Positions 36,517-47,161 of a stretch of 64,000 nucleotides of DNA are shown piece after piece. Source of the stretch: Streptomyces spirodelae. Its GTDB lineage: Bacteria > Actinomycetota > Actinomycetes > Streptomycetales > Streptomycetaceae. Position 1 is the stretch's first letter. Each line of letters begins with the position of its first letter. Location of the stretch: NCBI RefSeq assembly GCF_017676385.1, contig NZ_JAFFZN010000017.1:62001-126000 (forward strand), in the 5' to 3' direction. A program made the translations under genes and the position numbers. The notes below the pieces were generated by a model. The model was not told where the DNA came from and ran no database searches. It saw only the letters and a list, made by a program, of their open reading frames with translations.

Positions 36517-37554
36517 TCAGGCGCGCATGCGCTGCTCCGCCTCGGCGCGCAGGTCGCGCCGCAGCTCCTTCGGGAGTGAGAACTGCATGTGCTCGTCGAC
36601 CGGCTTGACGATCTCCACCTCGTCCCAGCCGCGCTGGGCCAGCCACTCCAGGACGCCGTCGACCAGGACCTCGGGGACGGAGGCGCCGGAGGACAGGCCG
36701 ATCGTCTCGACTCCCTCCAGCCATGCCTCGTCGATCTCCTCCGCGTTGTCGACCAGGTGGCCGTCCTTGGCGCCGTGCGTCAGAGCCGTCTCGACCAGGC
36801 GGACGGAGTTGGAGGAGTTCTTGGAGCCGACCACCAGCACCAGATCGGCGTCGGCGGCGACCTGCTTGATGGCGGTCTGCCGGTTCTGGGTGGCGTAGCA
36901 GATGTCGTCGCTGGGCGGCGAGAGGAGGTTGGGGTAGCGGCCCTTGAGCGCGTCGACCGTCTCCATCGTCTCGTCCACCGAAAGGGTGGTCTGGGAGAGC
37001 CACACCACCTTCTCCGGGTCGCGGACCTCGACATTCTCCACGTCCCCGGGGCCGTCGACCAGGGTGATGTGGTCGGGCGCCTCGCCGCTGGTGCCGATGA
37101 CCTCCTCGTGGCCCTCGTGGCCGATCAGGAGGATGTCGTAGTCCTCCTTGGCGTACCGGACGGCCTCCTTGTGCACCTTGGTGACCAGGGGGCAGGTGGC
37201 GTCGATGGTGGCCAGTTTTCCGCGCTCGGCCTCCTGGTGGACGGTGGGGGCAACGCCGTGCGCGGAGAAGATGACGATTTCGCCCTCGGGCACCTCGTCC
37301 GTCTCCTCGACGAAGATGGCGCCCTTTTTCTCCAGAGTCTGCACCACGTACTTGTTGTGCACGATCTCGTGCCGTACGTAGATCGGAGCGCCGTACTGCT
37401 CCAGCGCCTTCTCCACGGCGATCACCGCGCGGTCCACGCCCGCGCAGTAGCCGCGGGGGGCCGCGAGCAGGACGCGGCGGCGGCCCGGAGCGGTGGATTG
37501 CGGTGCGGTGGCTTCCGGTGCGTCGTCGGGCCTGCGGTCGGGCGAACCAGTCAT
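36517..37554 (-). CDS. ispH: 4-hydroxy-3-methylbut-2-enyl diphosphate reductase
   Basis: This 345-residue enzyme makes IPP and DMAPP in the last step of the MEP isoprenoid pathway and uses an Fe-S cluster. The three cluster cysteines are visible in PRGYCAGVDRA, IDATCPLVTKVH and DDICYATQNRQ. VGSKNSSNS and FSAHGVAP are also typical. The N-terminus has about 25 extra disordered residues, normal in Streptomyces. The ATG at 37554 gives MTGSPDRRPDDA; a longer upstream reading is not family-like. It is the usual ychF-region neighbour in Streptomyces. Confidence 0.97.
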   Translation of the reverse strand: MTGSPDRRPDDAPEATAPQSTAPGRRRVLLAAPRGYCAGVDRAVIAVEKALEQYGAPIYVRHEIVHNKYVVQTLEKKGAIFVEETDEVPEGEIVIFSAHGVAPTVHQEAERGKLATIDATCPLVTKVHKEAVRYAKEDYDILLIGHEGHEEVIGTSGEAPDHITLVDGPGDVENVEVRDPEKVVWLSQTTLSVDETMETVDALKGRYPNLLSPPSDDICYATQNRQTAIKQVAADADLVLVVGSKNSSNSVRLVETALTHGAKDGHLVDNAEEIDEAWLEGVETIGLSSGASVPEVLVDGVLEWLAQRGWDEVEIVKPVDEHMQFSLPKELRRDLRAEAEQRMRA

Positions 37555-37613
37555 GGGTCCATCGTAAGGGCCTTGCTCGTGTCGTCCTGGGGAGCACCGG
37601 GGCAACAGGAGCA

Positions 37614-37631
37614 CCCCCCGGGCCCGGGGGG
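37614..37631. promoter_or_regulatory. 18-bp GC palindrome upstream of the permease
   Basis: CCCCCCGGGCCCGGGGGG is a perfect palindrome in the 182-bp divergent gap between ispH and the APC permease. It could be an operator or simply GC-rich sequence. Confidence 0.4.
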
Positions 37632-37736
37632 AGCGAAGCGCGGCGGGCGTGTTGCGCCGGGCGCGTGCGGCGCGGCGCGAGGCGGAGGCGCGCGTTGCCC
37701 GCTGTCCGCCGTGCCGGTCTGCGGCAAGCTGGCCCC

Positions 37737-39245
37737 ATGTCTGCAGCTCGCTCGCACACAGCTCGCTCGCACACAGCCGAGATTCTCGGGGACAGTCCGG
37801 GCGGTGCCCTGCGGCGCAGTCTGACCCTGCGCGACCTGATCGTCTACGGGCTGCTGTTCATCGCACCGATGGCGCCTGTGGGCATCTACGGTGCGCTCGA
37901 CGCGCGCAGCCACGGCGTGGTGCCGCTGGTGTACGTGGTCGCGACGGTGGCCATGTCGTTCACGGCCTACTCGTACGCCCGGATGATCCGTACGGCGCCG
38001 CAGGCGGGCTCCGTGTACGCGTACGCGCGCGTGAGCCTCGGAAACGGGGCGGGCTTCCTGGCCGGCTGGATGATGATGCTCGACTATCTGCTCATCCCGG
38101 CTGTCGCCTACCTCTTCTCCGGGATCGCCATGGCGCAGCTCGTGCCCGAGGTGGATCAGTGGGTCTGGACGGCGCTCGCGGTCGTGGTCACGACAGCGCT
38201 CAATCTGTCGGGTGTCCGCCGTGCGGCAGTGGTGGGTTTTCTGGTGCTGGCCATGGAGATCCTGGTGCTGCTGGTCTTCGTCGCCGCCGCACTGGTCGTA
38301 CTGGTACAGGACGGGCCGCAGCGCGGCTGGCTCTCCCCGCTCACCGGGGACCGTGCTTTCTCGCTGACGGCGCTGCTGGGCGCGGTTTCGGTGGCGGTGC
38401 TGTCGTTCCTGGGCTTCGATGCCATCGCCAACTTCGCCGAGGAGGCGGTGGGCGGCAGGGGTGCCGGAGCGGGCGGCGAGGGCGCCGTGGGGAACGGCGG
38501 GGGTGCCAAGCGGGACAGTGCCACCCTGGTCGCCCGGGCTGTGGTGTGGTGTCTGCTGGTGACCGGTGTGCTCTTCGTCGTCCAGACGTACCTGGCCGCG
38601 CTGCTGTCCCAGGACTCCTCGCGCGAGCTTGCCGAGGACCCCGCCTCGCAGGGTGCCGCCTTCTACACGGCGGCCAAGACCGCGGTCGGCGGCTGGCTCC
38701 AGACGACGGTGGCCGTCAGCAAGGCGATCGGTGCGGCGTTCGCGGCGCTGGCCGGGCAGGCGGCGGCTGCCCGGCTGCTGTACGCCATGGCGCGGGACCG
38801 GCGGCTGCCGCGCGTGCTGGGCAGCGTCAGCTCGCGTACCGGCGTACCGGGGAGGGCGCTGCTGCTGAGCGCGGTGCTGACCCTGTGTGCGGCGGTGTGG
38901 GCGGCCCGCGCCGCCGAAGGGCTCGACCGGCTGGTCTCGATCGTGGACATCGGCGCCCTGTTCGGCTTCGGCATGCTCCACCTGTCGGTCATGGGCTACC
39001 ACGGGCTGGGGCTGCGCGGGGGCAGGCGGCCGGGGCGGGGCGCGGTGGCCGAGAGCGGCGCCGGCCGGCGCGGGATGAGCCCGCTGTGGGACTGGGCCGT
39101 GCCGCTGGTCGGCCTGGGAATCATCGTCGCGGTCCTCGTCACCGCGAACCGCGAGGCGCACTGGGTGGGGCTGGTGTGGCTGGTGATCGCTCTGGTGACA
39201 CTGGGTGTACTGCGCCGCCGGGACAGCCGCGAGGCGTCGGGCTGA
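37737..39245 (+). CDS. APC family amino-acid/polyamine permease
   Basis: This 502-residue protein has about 12 membrane segments. The APC features are seen: LTLRDLIVYGLLFIAPMAPV, PQAGSVYAYARVSLGNGAGF and LSFLGFDAIANFAEEA. The N-terminus carries a 15-bp duplication giving ARSHTARSHTAE, an in-frame repeat likely to be neutral. Loop residues GGRGAGAGGEGAVGNGG form a low-complexity insertion. The substrate cannot be told. It sits between ispH and xseA in the conserved order. Confidence 0.87.
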   Translation: MSAARSHTARSHTAEILGDSPGGALRRSLTLRDLIVYGLLFIAPMAPVGIYGALDARSHGVVPLVYVVATVAMSFTAYSYARMIRTAPQAGSVYAYARVSLGNGAGFLAGWMMMLDYLLIPAVAYLFSGIAMAQLVPEVDQWVWTALAVVVTTALNLSGVRRAAVVGFLVLAMEILVLLVFVAAALVVLVQDGPQRGWLSPLTGDRAFSLTALLGAVSVAVLSFLGFDAIANFAEEAVGGRGAGAGGEGAVGNGGGAKRDSATLVARAVVWCLLVTGVLFVVQTYLAALLSQDSSRELAEDPASQGAAFYTAAKTAVGGWLQTTVAVSKAIGAAFAALAGQAAAARLLYAMARDRRLPRVLGSVSSRTGVPGRALLLSAVLTLCAAVWAARAAEGLDRLVSIVDIGALFGFGMLHLSVMGYHGLGLRGGRRPGRGAVAESGAGRRGMSPLWDWAVPLVGLGIIVAVLVTANREAHWVGLVWLVIALVTLGVLRRRDSREASG

Positions 39246-39335
39246 GCGCCCCGGCGGAGACGCGGCTGAGCACCCCGTCAAGGGCGCTCCCTCCCGGACC
39301 CGGTGACTGTCGGTGCCAGGGCCTAGCCTTCTCGC

Positions 39336-40550
39336 ATGGCTCTCACCACGTCCGCCGAATCCCCGATCCCCGTCAGCGAGGTCTCCCGGCTGATCCGCGG
39401 CTGGATCGACCGGCTGGGCGCCGTCTGGGTCGAGGGGCAGATCATCCAGCTCTCGCCCCGGCCGGGCGCCGGAATGGTCTTTCTGACGCTGCGCGACCCC
39501 TCCCGCGAGGTCTCGCTGAGCGTGACCTGCTTCCGGCAGGTGTACGAGCAGGTCAAGGACGTCATCAGCGAGGGCACGCGGGTGGTCGTGCATGCGAAGC
39601 CGGAGTGGTACGAGAAGACGGGGCGGCTCTCGCTGCGTGCAGCGGAGATCCGCCCGGTGGGGGTGGGTGAGCTGCTGGCGCGGCTCGAGCGGCTGCGCAA
39701 GGCGCTGGCGGCCGAGGGCCTCTTCGCGTCCGAGCGCAAGAAGCGGCTGCCCTTCCTGCCGCAGAAGATAGGGCTGATCACCGGCCGGGCCTCGGACGCC
39801 GAGCGGGATGTGCTGCACACCGCGCGGGAGCGCTGGCCGGCGGTCCGCTTCGAGGTGCGCAACACGGCGGTGCAGGGCGCCTACGCCGTCTCGCAGATCA
39901 TCGAGGCGCTGGGCGAGCTGGACGCCCGCGAGGACGTGGACGTGATCATCGTGACCCGGGGCGGCGGCGGGATGGAGGACCTGCTGCCGTTCTCGGACGA
40001 GCGCCTGGTGCGTGCCGTGGCGGCGGCGCGCACCCCGGTGGTCTCCGCGATCGGGCACGAGGCGGACTCGCCGCTGCTGGATCTGGTGGCCGACCTCCGC
40101 TCCCGTACGCCCACCCACGCGGCGAAGGACACCGTGCCGGATGTCGGTGAGGAGCACGAGCGGGTGCGGGCGCTGCGGGAGCGCGCCTGGCGGGTGATCA
40201 ACGGCCTGCTGGAGCGCGAGGAACGTGGCCTGGCCGAGGTGATGAGCCGCCCGGCGATGGCCGACCCGCATGGGATGGTGGAGGACCGCGAGGAGGAGAT
40301 CGCCGCGCTGCTCGACCGCTCCCGGCGCGTGCTCGACCACCGGCTGGCCCGCGCGGAGGACGAGCTGACGCACACCCGGGCCCGGGTCGTCGCGCTGTCA
40401 CCGGCCGCGACCTTGCAGCGGGGCTACGCGGTGCTCCAGCGGGAGGACGGAGCCGTCGTCCGGGACGCCGCCGAGGTCGCGGAGGGCGACCGGCTGCGCG
40501 CCCGGGTGGCGCAGGGAGAGTTCGACGTGGCTGTCGGACCCCACGCTTAG
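39336..40550 (+). CDS. xseA: exodeoxyribonuclease VII large subunit
   Basis: The protein has 404 residues. An OB-fold (VWVEGQIIQLSPRPGAGMVF) precedes the nuclease core (LPQKIGLITGRASDAERDVL, IVTRGGGGMEDLLPFSDE and VVSAIGHEADSPLLDLVADL) and a coiled-coil tail. With XseB it degrades single-stranded DNA from either end to acid-soluble oligonucleotides. The xseB gene follows after only 10 bp, so the pair is co-transcribed. Confidence 0.97.
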   Translation: MALTTSAESPIPVSEVSRLIRGWIDRLGAVWVEGQIIQLSPRPGAGMVFLTLRDPSREVSLSVTCFRQVYEQVKDVISEGTRVVVHAKPEWYEKTGRLSLRAAEIRPVGVGELLARLERLRKALAAEGLFASERKKRLPFLPQKIGLITGRASDAERDVLHTARERWPAVRFEVRNTAVQGAYAVSQIIEALGELDAREDVDVIIVTRGGGGMEDLLPFSDERLVRAVAAARTPVVSAIGHEADSPLLDLVADLRSRTPTHAAKDTVPDVGEEHERVRALRERAWRVINGLLEREERGLAEVMSRPAMADPHGMVEDREEEIAALLDRSRRVLDHRLARAEDELTHTRARVVALSPAATLQRGYAVLQREDGAVVRDAAEVAEGDRLRARVAQGEFDVAVGPHA

Positions 40551-40560
40551 GCTGGCGGGT

Positions 40561-40887
40561 ATGACGACGGAAACGGAAGGCCAGGCGGCCGGGGGCGGCC
40601 AGGCGGAGGTCACGGCCGAGGCCACGGCGGGCGGCTCGGCGGGCACCTCCCAGGCTCAGCTGGCGACGGCGGACGCGCTCAGCTACGAGCAGGCGCGCGC
40701 CGAGCTGGTGGAGGTCGTCCAGCGGCTGGAGTCCGGCGGCTCGACGCTGGAGGAGTCGCTGGCACTGTGGGAGCGCGGCGAGGAGCTCGCTGGCATCTGC
40801 CGCGCCTGGCTGGAGGGGGCAAGGGCCCGGCTGGACGCGGTGCTGGAGGAGGAAGAAGAGGAAGAGGCGGAGGAGAGAGAGGCGTAG
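40561..40887 (+). CDS. xseB: exodeoxyribonuclease VII small subunit
   Basis: This 108-residue protein has the XseB helix SYEQARAELVEVVQRLESGG then STLEESLALWERGEELAGIC. The N-terminal 40 residues are disordered and the end is a run of Glu. It binds XseA. The ATG follows the xseA stop by 10 bp, so the two are one operon. Confidence 0.95.
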   Translation: MTTETEGQAAGGGQAEVTAEATAGGSAGTSQAQLATADALSYEQARAELVEVVQRLESGGSTLEESLALWERGEELAGICRAWLEGARARLDAVLEEEEEEEAEEREA

Positions 40888-40946
40888 CGGCGATCCGGCG
40901 GGGGCCGGGGGCCGGGCCGGGTCCGGAGCGGTCAGAGAGGGGCTTT

Positions 40947-40960
40947 GTTCAAGCTTGAAC
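40947..40960. promoter_or_regulatory. 14-bp palindrome upstream of the nitroreductase, candidate MarR-type operator
   Basis: GTTCAAGCTTGAAC is a perfect palindrome about 60 bp before the start of the nitroreductase gene. Its TTCAAG halves fit operators of MarR-type repressors. A TTACACT -10-like hexamer lies just after it. No MarR gene is next to it here. Confidence 0.6.
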
Positions 40961-41021
40961 TAGTGCTGGTTACACTTGCCCGTGCATCTGAACGTCGCAC
41001 GAAAAGGCAAGGCACTCCCCC

Positions 41022-41615
41022 ATGGCTCTCGCCCTCGACCCCGCAGCCCAGGATCTCCTCTTCCGTGAGGCCCGCACCGCCAACACGTTCACGGACGAGC
41101 CGGTCACCGAGGAGCAGGTCCAGGCGATCTACGACCTGGTGAAGTACGGCCCCACGGCGTTCAACCAGTCGCCGCTGCGCCTGACGCTGCTGCGCTCCCC
41201 CGAGGCCCGCGAGCGGCTGCTGACGCACATGGCGGAGGGCAACGTGCCCAAGACCCGCACGGCACCGCTGACCGCGGTCCTCTCCTACGACCTGGACTTC
41301 CACGAGCGGCTGCCCGAGCTGTTCCCGCACGCCCCGAACATCAAGGACGCGTTCTTCGCCGAGGAGAGCGCCCGCGAGGGCGCCGGCGCGCTCAACGCCA
41401 CGCTCCAGGCCGGGTACTTCATCCTGGGCATACGCGCGGCCGGGCTCGCCGCGGGGCCGATGACCGGCTTCGACCCGGAGGGCGTCAACAAGGAGTTCTT
41501 CGGCGACGGCCGCCAGCGGGTGCTGCTCGTCGTCAACATCGGCAAGCCGGGCCCCGACGCGTTCGCCCCGCGCTCGCCCCGGCTCAACTACGACGACGTG
41601 GTCACCGTCCTCTGA
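41022..41615 (+). CDS. malonic semialdehyde reductase / RutE-like nitroreductase family protein
   Basis: This 197-residue protein has the short nitroreductase fold of RutE-like malonic semialdehyde reductases: LFREARTANTFTDEPVTEEQ, YGPTAFNQSPLRLTLLRSPE, QAGYFILGIRAAGLAAGPMT and LVVNIGKPG. It binds FMN and uses NAD(P)H. The true substrate in this host is unknown. It has its own promoter with a probable palindromic operator and a strong terminator after it. Confidence 0.9.
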   Translation: MALALDPAAQDLLFREARTANTFTDEPVTEEQVQAIYDLVKYGPTAFNQSPLRLTLLRSPEARERLLTHMAEGNVPKTRTAPLTAVLSYDLDFHERLPELFPHAPNIKDAFFAEESAREGAGALNATLQAGYFILGIRAAGLAAGPMTGFDPEGVNKEFFGDGRQRVLLVVNIGKPGPDAFAPRSPRLNYDDVVTVL

Positions 41616-41676
41616 GGCCGGCCCCTTCGGGCGGCGCTGCCGTCGAGCCCCACCGGGATGCCGTCGCCCCCTGACC

Positions 41677-41710
41677 GCCCCCCGCGCGTGTCCCCCCTCG
41701 CGCGGGGGGC
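41677..41710 (+). terminator. intrinsic terminator after the nitroreductase
   Basis: GCCCCCCGCGCG pairs exactly with CGCGCGGGGGGC over a ten-base loop, followed by TTCCCTTTT. It ends transcription between the convergent nitroreductase and DUF4245 genes. Confidence 0.92.
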
Positions 41711-41793
41711 TTCCCTTTTGCCGGTGAGGCGCGGGTGAGTTGTGGCTGCGGGAGGGGGGCGTCTTCCGTGTGATCGGCCGGAAGTGGCCCCGG

Positions 41794-42369
41794 TCAGGGC
41801 TTCGCGGAGTCGCGTGGCTTCGGCTTCGTCGACTCGGCGCGGAGCGCTTCGGCCAGCTCCCCCAGCTGCCGGAAGTTCGCCGTTCCCGTCACGACCGTCA
41901 CCGACTTGCCGTCCTTGGCGGTGCGCACCAGCGCGTCGTACTTCTCGCCGGTGTAGCGGGTCCACTCCTCACCCTTGACGCGCTGCTTCTTCGCCGTCTT
42001 CTCGGCACCCTGGGTGACGTCGTCGATGAAGCGCGAGGGCCGCTTCTCGTCGCTCTGCTCGACGGCGGCGTACTCGTTGTCCGGCGTGATGAATCCCAGG
42101 TGCCAGACGGAGCCCTTGGGGCTGTCGGCCGCGTAGCGGACGGAGGTGGCACGCCACTCCTTGGAAAGCCCCTCGGGCGCGGCCACCGGGTACGGTGCCG
42201 CGCGCCGTGCCGACGCCAGCTCCACGCGGTAGCCGACCGTCTTGACCGGGTCCTTCTTGTCGTCGTGCGGAACGAACAGGTAGATCACCCAGGCGGCGAG
42301 GAGGATCACCGCCAGCGAGATCACCATGTCGCGCACAGCCTGCGCGCCGCGCTTCTTGTCTGCTGCCAC
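41794..42369 (-). CDS. DUF4245 domain protein
   Basis: This 191-residue protein has one N-terminal membrane segment (MVISLAVILLAAWVIYLFV) and an extracytoplasmic DUF4245 domain, including GSVWHLGFITPDNEYAAVEQ and VTGTANFRQLGELAEAL. The start at 42369 (GTG) was preferred; an earlier start at 42438 would put 23 extra residues before the basic leader. It is a conserved glpX neighbour. The function is unknown. Confidence 0.88.
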   Translation of the reverse strand: MAADKKRGAQAVRDMVISLAVILLAAWVIYLFVPHDDKKDPVKTVGYRVELASARRAAPYPVAAPEGLSKEWRATSVRYAADSPKGSVWHLGFITPDNEYAAVEQSDEKRPSRFIDDVTQGAEKTAKKQRVKGEEWTRYTGEKYDALVRTAKDGKSVTVVTGTANFRQLGELAEALRAESTKPKPRDSAKP

Positions 42370-42560
42370 GCCCCCATCGTCCCTTATGCCGCTCGGCGCC
42401 CCGCGTGAGGGGGCGGGGCCGGGGTACGCACTGCTCATCCGTGGGCACCCCTGCTCAGTCTGAGGCGTACAGGTAAAATCTTGCTCACCCTCGCCGAATC
42501 GGCACAGCTCACGTCGCCGCAGTGGCCGTCAAGAGTCGCCGTACAGAAAGGTGTGTTCCG

Positions 42561-43595
42561 ATGACCGAACACAACCACCTGCCCTCCCAGCTCGAAGTCA
42601 GCCCGGAGGCCCCGGACCGCAACCTGGCACTGGAGCTGGTCCGGGTCACCGAGGCGGGGGCCATGGCATCGGGCCGGTGGGTCGGCAAGGGCGACAAGAA
42701 CGGCGCGGACGGGGCTGCCGTCAAGGCGATGCGCACCCTCGTCTCGACGGTCTCCATGAACGGTGTCGTGGTGATCGGCGAGGGCGAGAAGGACGAGGCC
42801 CCGATGCTCTACAACGGCGAGCGCGTCGGTGACGGAACGGGCGCCGAGTGCGATGTCGCCGTCGACCCGGTCGACGGCACGACGCTCACCGCCAAGGGCA
42901 TGGGCAACGCCGTCTCGGTGCTGGCGGTCGCCGAGCGGGGCTCGATGTTCGACCCGAGCGCGGTCTTCTACATGGACAAGCTCGTGACCGGCCCCGAAGC
43001 GGCGGAGTTCGTGGACATCACGGCGCCGCCCGCGGTGAACATCCGGCGGATCGCCAAGGCCAAGGGCTGCGGCGTGGAGGACGTCACCGTCGTGGTGCTC
43101 GACCGGCCACGCCACGAGGGGCTGGTGAAGGAGATCCGCGAGGCCGGCGCCCGGATCAAGTTCATCTCGGACGGCGATGTCGCGGGCGCCGTGATGACCG
43201 TACGCGAGGAGACCGGCGTCGACCTGCTGCTGGGCGTGGGCGGCACCCCCGAGGGCATCATCGCCGCCTGCGCAATCAAGTGCCTCGGCGGGACGATACA
43301 GGGCAAGTTGTGGCCCAAGGACGACGAGGAGCGGCAGCGCGCCCTCGACGCGGGTCACGACCTGGACCAGGTGCTGTTCACCGACGACCTGGTCGGCGGC
43401 GAGAACGTGTTCTTCGTCGCGACCGGCATCACCGACGGCGATCTGCTGCGGGGTGTCCACTACCGCGGCGAGCGGGCGTTCACGCAGTCGCTGGTGATGC
43501 GGTCGAAGTCGGGCACCATCCGGCAGATCGAGTCCGTGCACCGGCTCTCGAAGCTCCGCGCGTACAGCGCGGTCGACTTCGACCGCGCCCGCTGA
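42561..43595 (+). CDS. glpX: class II fructose-1,6-bisphosphatase
   Basis: The protein has 344 residues. GlpX hydrolyses fructose 1,6-bisphosphate in gluconeogenesis. Metal- and substrate-binding segments are visible: VVIGEGEKDEAPMLYNGE, DVAVDPVDGTTLTAKGMGNA and GVGGTPEGIIAACAIKCLGG. The ATG at 42561 follows AGAAAGG; an in-frame start 13 codons earlier is rejected. Its place before wblI matches the S. coelicolor order as I recall it. Confidence 0.96.
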   Translation: MTEHNHLPSQLEVSPEAPDRNLALELVRVTEAGAMASGRWVGKGDKNGADGAAVKAMRTLVSTVSMNGVVVIGEGEKDEAPMLYNGERVGDGTGAECDVAVDPVDGTTLTAKGMGNAVSVLAVAERGSMFDPSAVFYMDKLVTGPEAAEFVDITAPPAVNIRRIAKAKGCGVEDVTVVVLDRPRHEGLVKEIREAGARIKFISDGDVAGAVMTVREETGVDLLLGVGGTPEGIIAACAIKCLGGTIQGKLWPKDDEERQRALDAGHDLDQVLFTDDLVGGENVFFVATGITDGDLLRGVHYRGERAFTQSLVMRSKSGTIRQIESVHRLSKLRAYSAVDFDRAR

Positions 43596-43711
43596 CGGCT
43601 GCGCCGCGCTGGGGCCGCCGCCGTCGGTGGCCCCCATATGTCCGCTTGCTCCGCATGGGGGGGCTGCGCTTGCCGGCCCCCCGCCTCTGGCGCGGACCTC
43701 CCAAGCGCAGA

Positions 43712-43772
43712 GGGGTGCCCCGTCAGGGGCGCGGGGAACTGCGCGAGCGACCACAACACACCCGCAGTCCGC
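43712..43772 (+). repeat. Streptomyces dispersed intergenic repeat (GGGGCGCGGGGAACTGCGCGA type)
   Basis: The stretch CAGGGGCGCGGGGAACTGCG, then CGAGC and CCACAACACACCCGCAG, is the well-known intergenic sequence seen many times in Streptomyces genomes. It lies between the stops of glpX and wblI. Its role is not known. Confidence 0.7.
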
Positions 43773-43819
43773 AAACAACGGACAGGGGCAGCCCCTCCCC
43801 GGAACAGCGGCGAGGCGGC

Positions 43820-44194
43820 TTACGCGATGCGGGGCACCTCCGTCGTCGGCTGCCCCGCAGACGCGGAAGACGCGGTCTTACGGCGGCGGGTCAGGACCAC
43901 GCGCCGCTCGGCCGCGGTGAGGCCGCCCCAGACGCCGTACGGCTCGGGCATCACCAAGGCGTGCTCGCGGCACTCGACCAGCACGGGGCAGCGCGCGCAC
44001 ACGCGCTTGGCGGCCTGCTCGCGGGAGAGCCGCGCTGCCGTGGGCTCCTTGGAGGGTGCGAAGAAGAGGCCCGCCTCGTCGCGGCGGCAGACGGCGTCCG
44101 CGTGCCAGGGCCCCGCTTGGTCATCTCGCTCAGGCGTTCGCTGTACGGGGATGGTGGCGGCGGCCTGCAGGGACTGATGCGGCGTGTGCAGCAC
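43820..44194 (-). CDS. wblI: WhiB family iron-sulfur regulator, probably WblI
   Basis: This 124-residue protein has the four cluster Cys in AVCRRDEAGLFF and RVCARCPVLVECREHAL, then PYGVWGGLTAAERR and a basic VVLTRRR tail. WhiB-like proteins bind a 4Fe-4S cluster and act with sigma factors on transcription. Position next to glpX and a DUF1707 gene supports the wblI identity. The GTG start follows CAGGAGCAGACC. The tail after the RRR motif is Ser/Thr rich. Confidence 0.85.
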   Translation of the reverse strand: MLHTPHQSLQAAATIPVQRTPERDDQAGPWHADAVCRRDEAGLFFAPSKEPTAARLSREQAAKRVCARCPVLVECREHALVMPEPYGVWGGLTAAERRVVLTRRRKTASSASAGQPTTEVPRIA

Positions 44195-44428
44195 GGTCTG
44201 CTCCTGACGCGACGACGGAGGTTTGTTTCCCCTTCACCCGTCTTGCAGCGCACGGCAGTTCCCGGTCCCCCACGGGCCACTGGGGCGCCGCTCCGCGAAC
44301 TCTCGCCGTACGAAAGACGATGCCCGAGCCCTACCCGCTGTACGCGCCGGTATGCATTGCGTGTCGTCCGATACGCGCCCAGGCGTACGCTCCCCGGCGC
44401 GCAGTGAACGCCGCGTGCGCCCGCCCTC

Positions 44429-45208
44429 TCACGGCTCCTTGCGGAACCGGTCGCGCAGGTTCTGAATGACGCGTCCACGCTTCGGTTTGGCGTCCACACC
44501 CCCGAAAATGGCGGCTCCCTCGACCAGCACCGTCGGCGCGGTCGGGTCCGGGGAGTCGCTGACCTGAACGTCGAACCCGCCGAAGATCCCGGCGCCCTTC
44601 TGCTGCAGAGTGACGTTCTCCGGGACCCGGATCTCGATTCCCCCGAAGATCGCAGTGGCGTTGATCTGCACGTGCGGGTGCTCGAACAGCGCCTCGGTCA
44701 GATCGATCTCGATGCCGCCGAAGCAGGCGAACGCGTTGATCTTGCGAGGCACCCGCCAGCGCCCCTTGCGTCCGGTGCCGCTGAAGATGGCGACCAGGTT
44801 CTCCTTGGGCCCGTATGCGGGATGGGCGGGGCCGGAGGTGTGCGAGGCGGCGAAGGTCGCGAACGCGGTGCCGTAGGAGCGCTGACCGCTCGCACCGGCG
44901 CTCCCGCCCTGCTCCGCCTCTGCCGGGACCGAACGGCCCGCCGGGAGGTCGCGCACCAGCGGCTGCAGCTCACCCATCGTCTTGGCCGCGTAGACGGCTT
45001 CGACGCGCTCGCTGTGCTCCTGCGCGTCCAGCCTGCCCTCGGCGAGCGCTTCGCGGAGGATGTCGGCGACCCGGTCCCGGTCGGCGTCCGAGGCGCGCAC
45101 CTCCGGCTCCGCCACCGGAGCGGGCGCGGGCGCGGCCGCCGGCTGGGGGGCCGACTCGGCGGACGGCTGCTTCTGGAGCGAGGCGCGCTGCGAAGAGTCT
45201 TCAGTCAC
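44429..45208 (-). CDS. DUF1707 and LiaF-like (DUF2154) domain protein
   Basis: This 259-residue protein has a DUF1707 domain (RASDADRDRVADILREALAE then GRLDAQEHSERVEAVYAAKT) and, after a spacer, beta-strand repeats (INAFACFGGIEIDLTEALFE, INATAIFGGIEIRVP, GAAIFGGVDAKP) of the LiaF-like C-terminal type. Such proteins sense or affect cell-envelope stress. It has no signal or membrane segment. Its promoter region holds a CGCGAT/ATCGCG palindrome at 45227. Confidence 0.9.
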   Translation of the reverse strand: MTEDSSQRASLQKQPSAESAPQPAAAPAPAPVAEPEVRASDADRDRVADILREALAEGRLDAQEHSERVEAVYAAKTMGELQPLVRDLPAGRSVPAEAEQGGSAGASGQRSYGTAFATFAASHTSGPAHPAYGPKENLVAIFSGTGRKGRWRVPRKINAFACFGGIEIDLTEALFEHPHVQINATAIFGGIEIRVPENVTLQQKGAGIFGGFDVQVSDSPDPTAPTVLVEGAAIFGGVDAKPKRGRVIQNLRDRFRKEP

Positions 45209-45226
45209 ACAGGCAGCGTACCCAAA

Positions 45227-45240
45227 CGCGATAGATCGCG
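45227..45240. promoter_or_regulatory. CGCGATAGATCGCG palindrome
   Basis: Six-base arms around AG lie 19 bp before the DUF1707 start, in the gap that also feeds the class I fumarase gene. It is a possible operator for either direction. Confidence 0.5.
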
Positions 45241-45294
45241 ACTACCCCCGCAGCGGTCCCTTGCCGACGGGTTCTACGCTGTGAGACGCGCTCC

Positions 45295-45340
45295 CATCGT
45301 CGAGAGCCGGGCTCTTGTCGTCGAGCATCGTCGAGAGCCG
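45295..45340 (+). repeat. direct repeat in the fumarase leader
   Basis: CATCGTCGAGAGCCG occurs at 45295-45309 and 45326-45340, a 31-bp step. It lies 25-71 bp before the class I fumarase start and may be a regulatory pair or a slippage duplication. Confidence 0.6.
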
Positions 45341-45365
45341 CGAGTGTGAGAGGAAGAGTCCCCGT

Positions 45366-47066
<1,701 letters not shown>

Positions 47067-47161
47067 GGCGCCAAGCGCTTGTCCCGCGCGCCGCTCGCCG
47101 AACCGAACTGATCTCCGCCGGACTCTCCGGCTCCCCTTCGGCCGACCTGTGGAGGAACCTC

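Noticed and set aside
37551..40373. 940-codon minus-strand frame over the permease and xseA
   Set aside because: It is antisense to two well-supported genes and rich in His, Arg and Gln as expected of a shadow.
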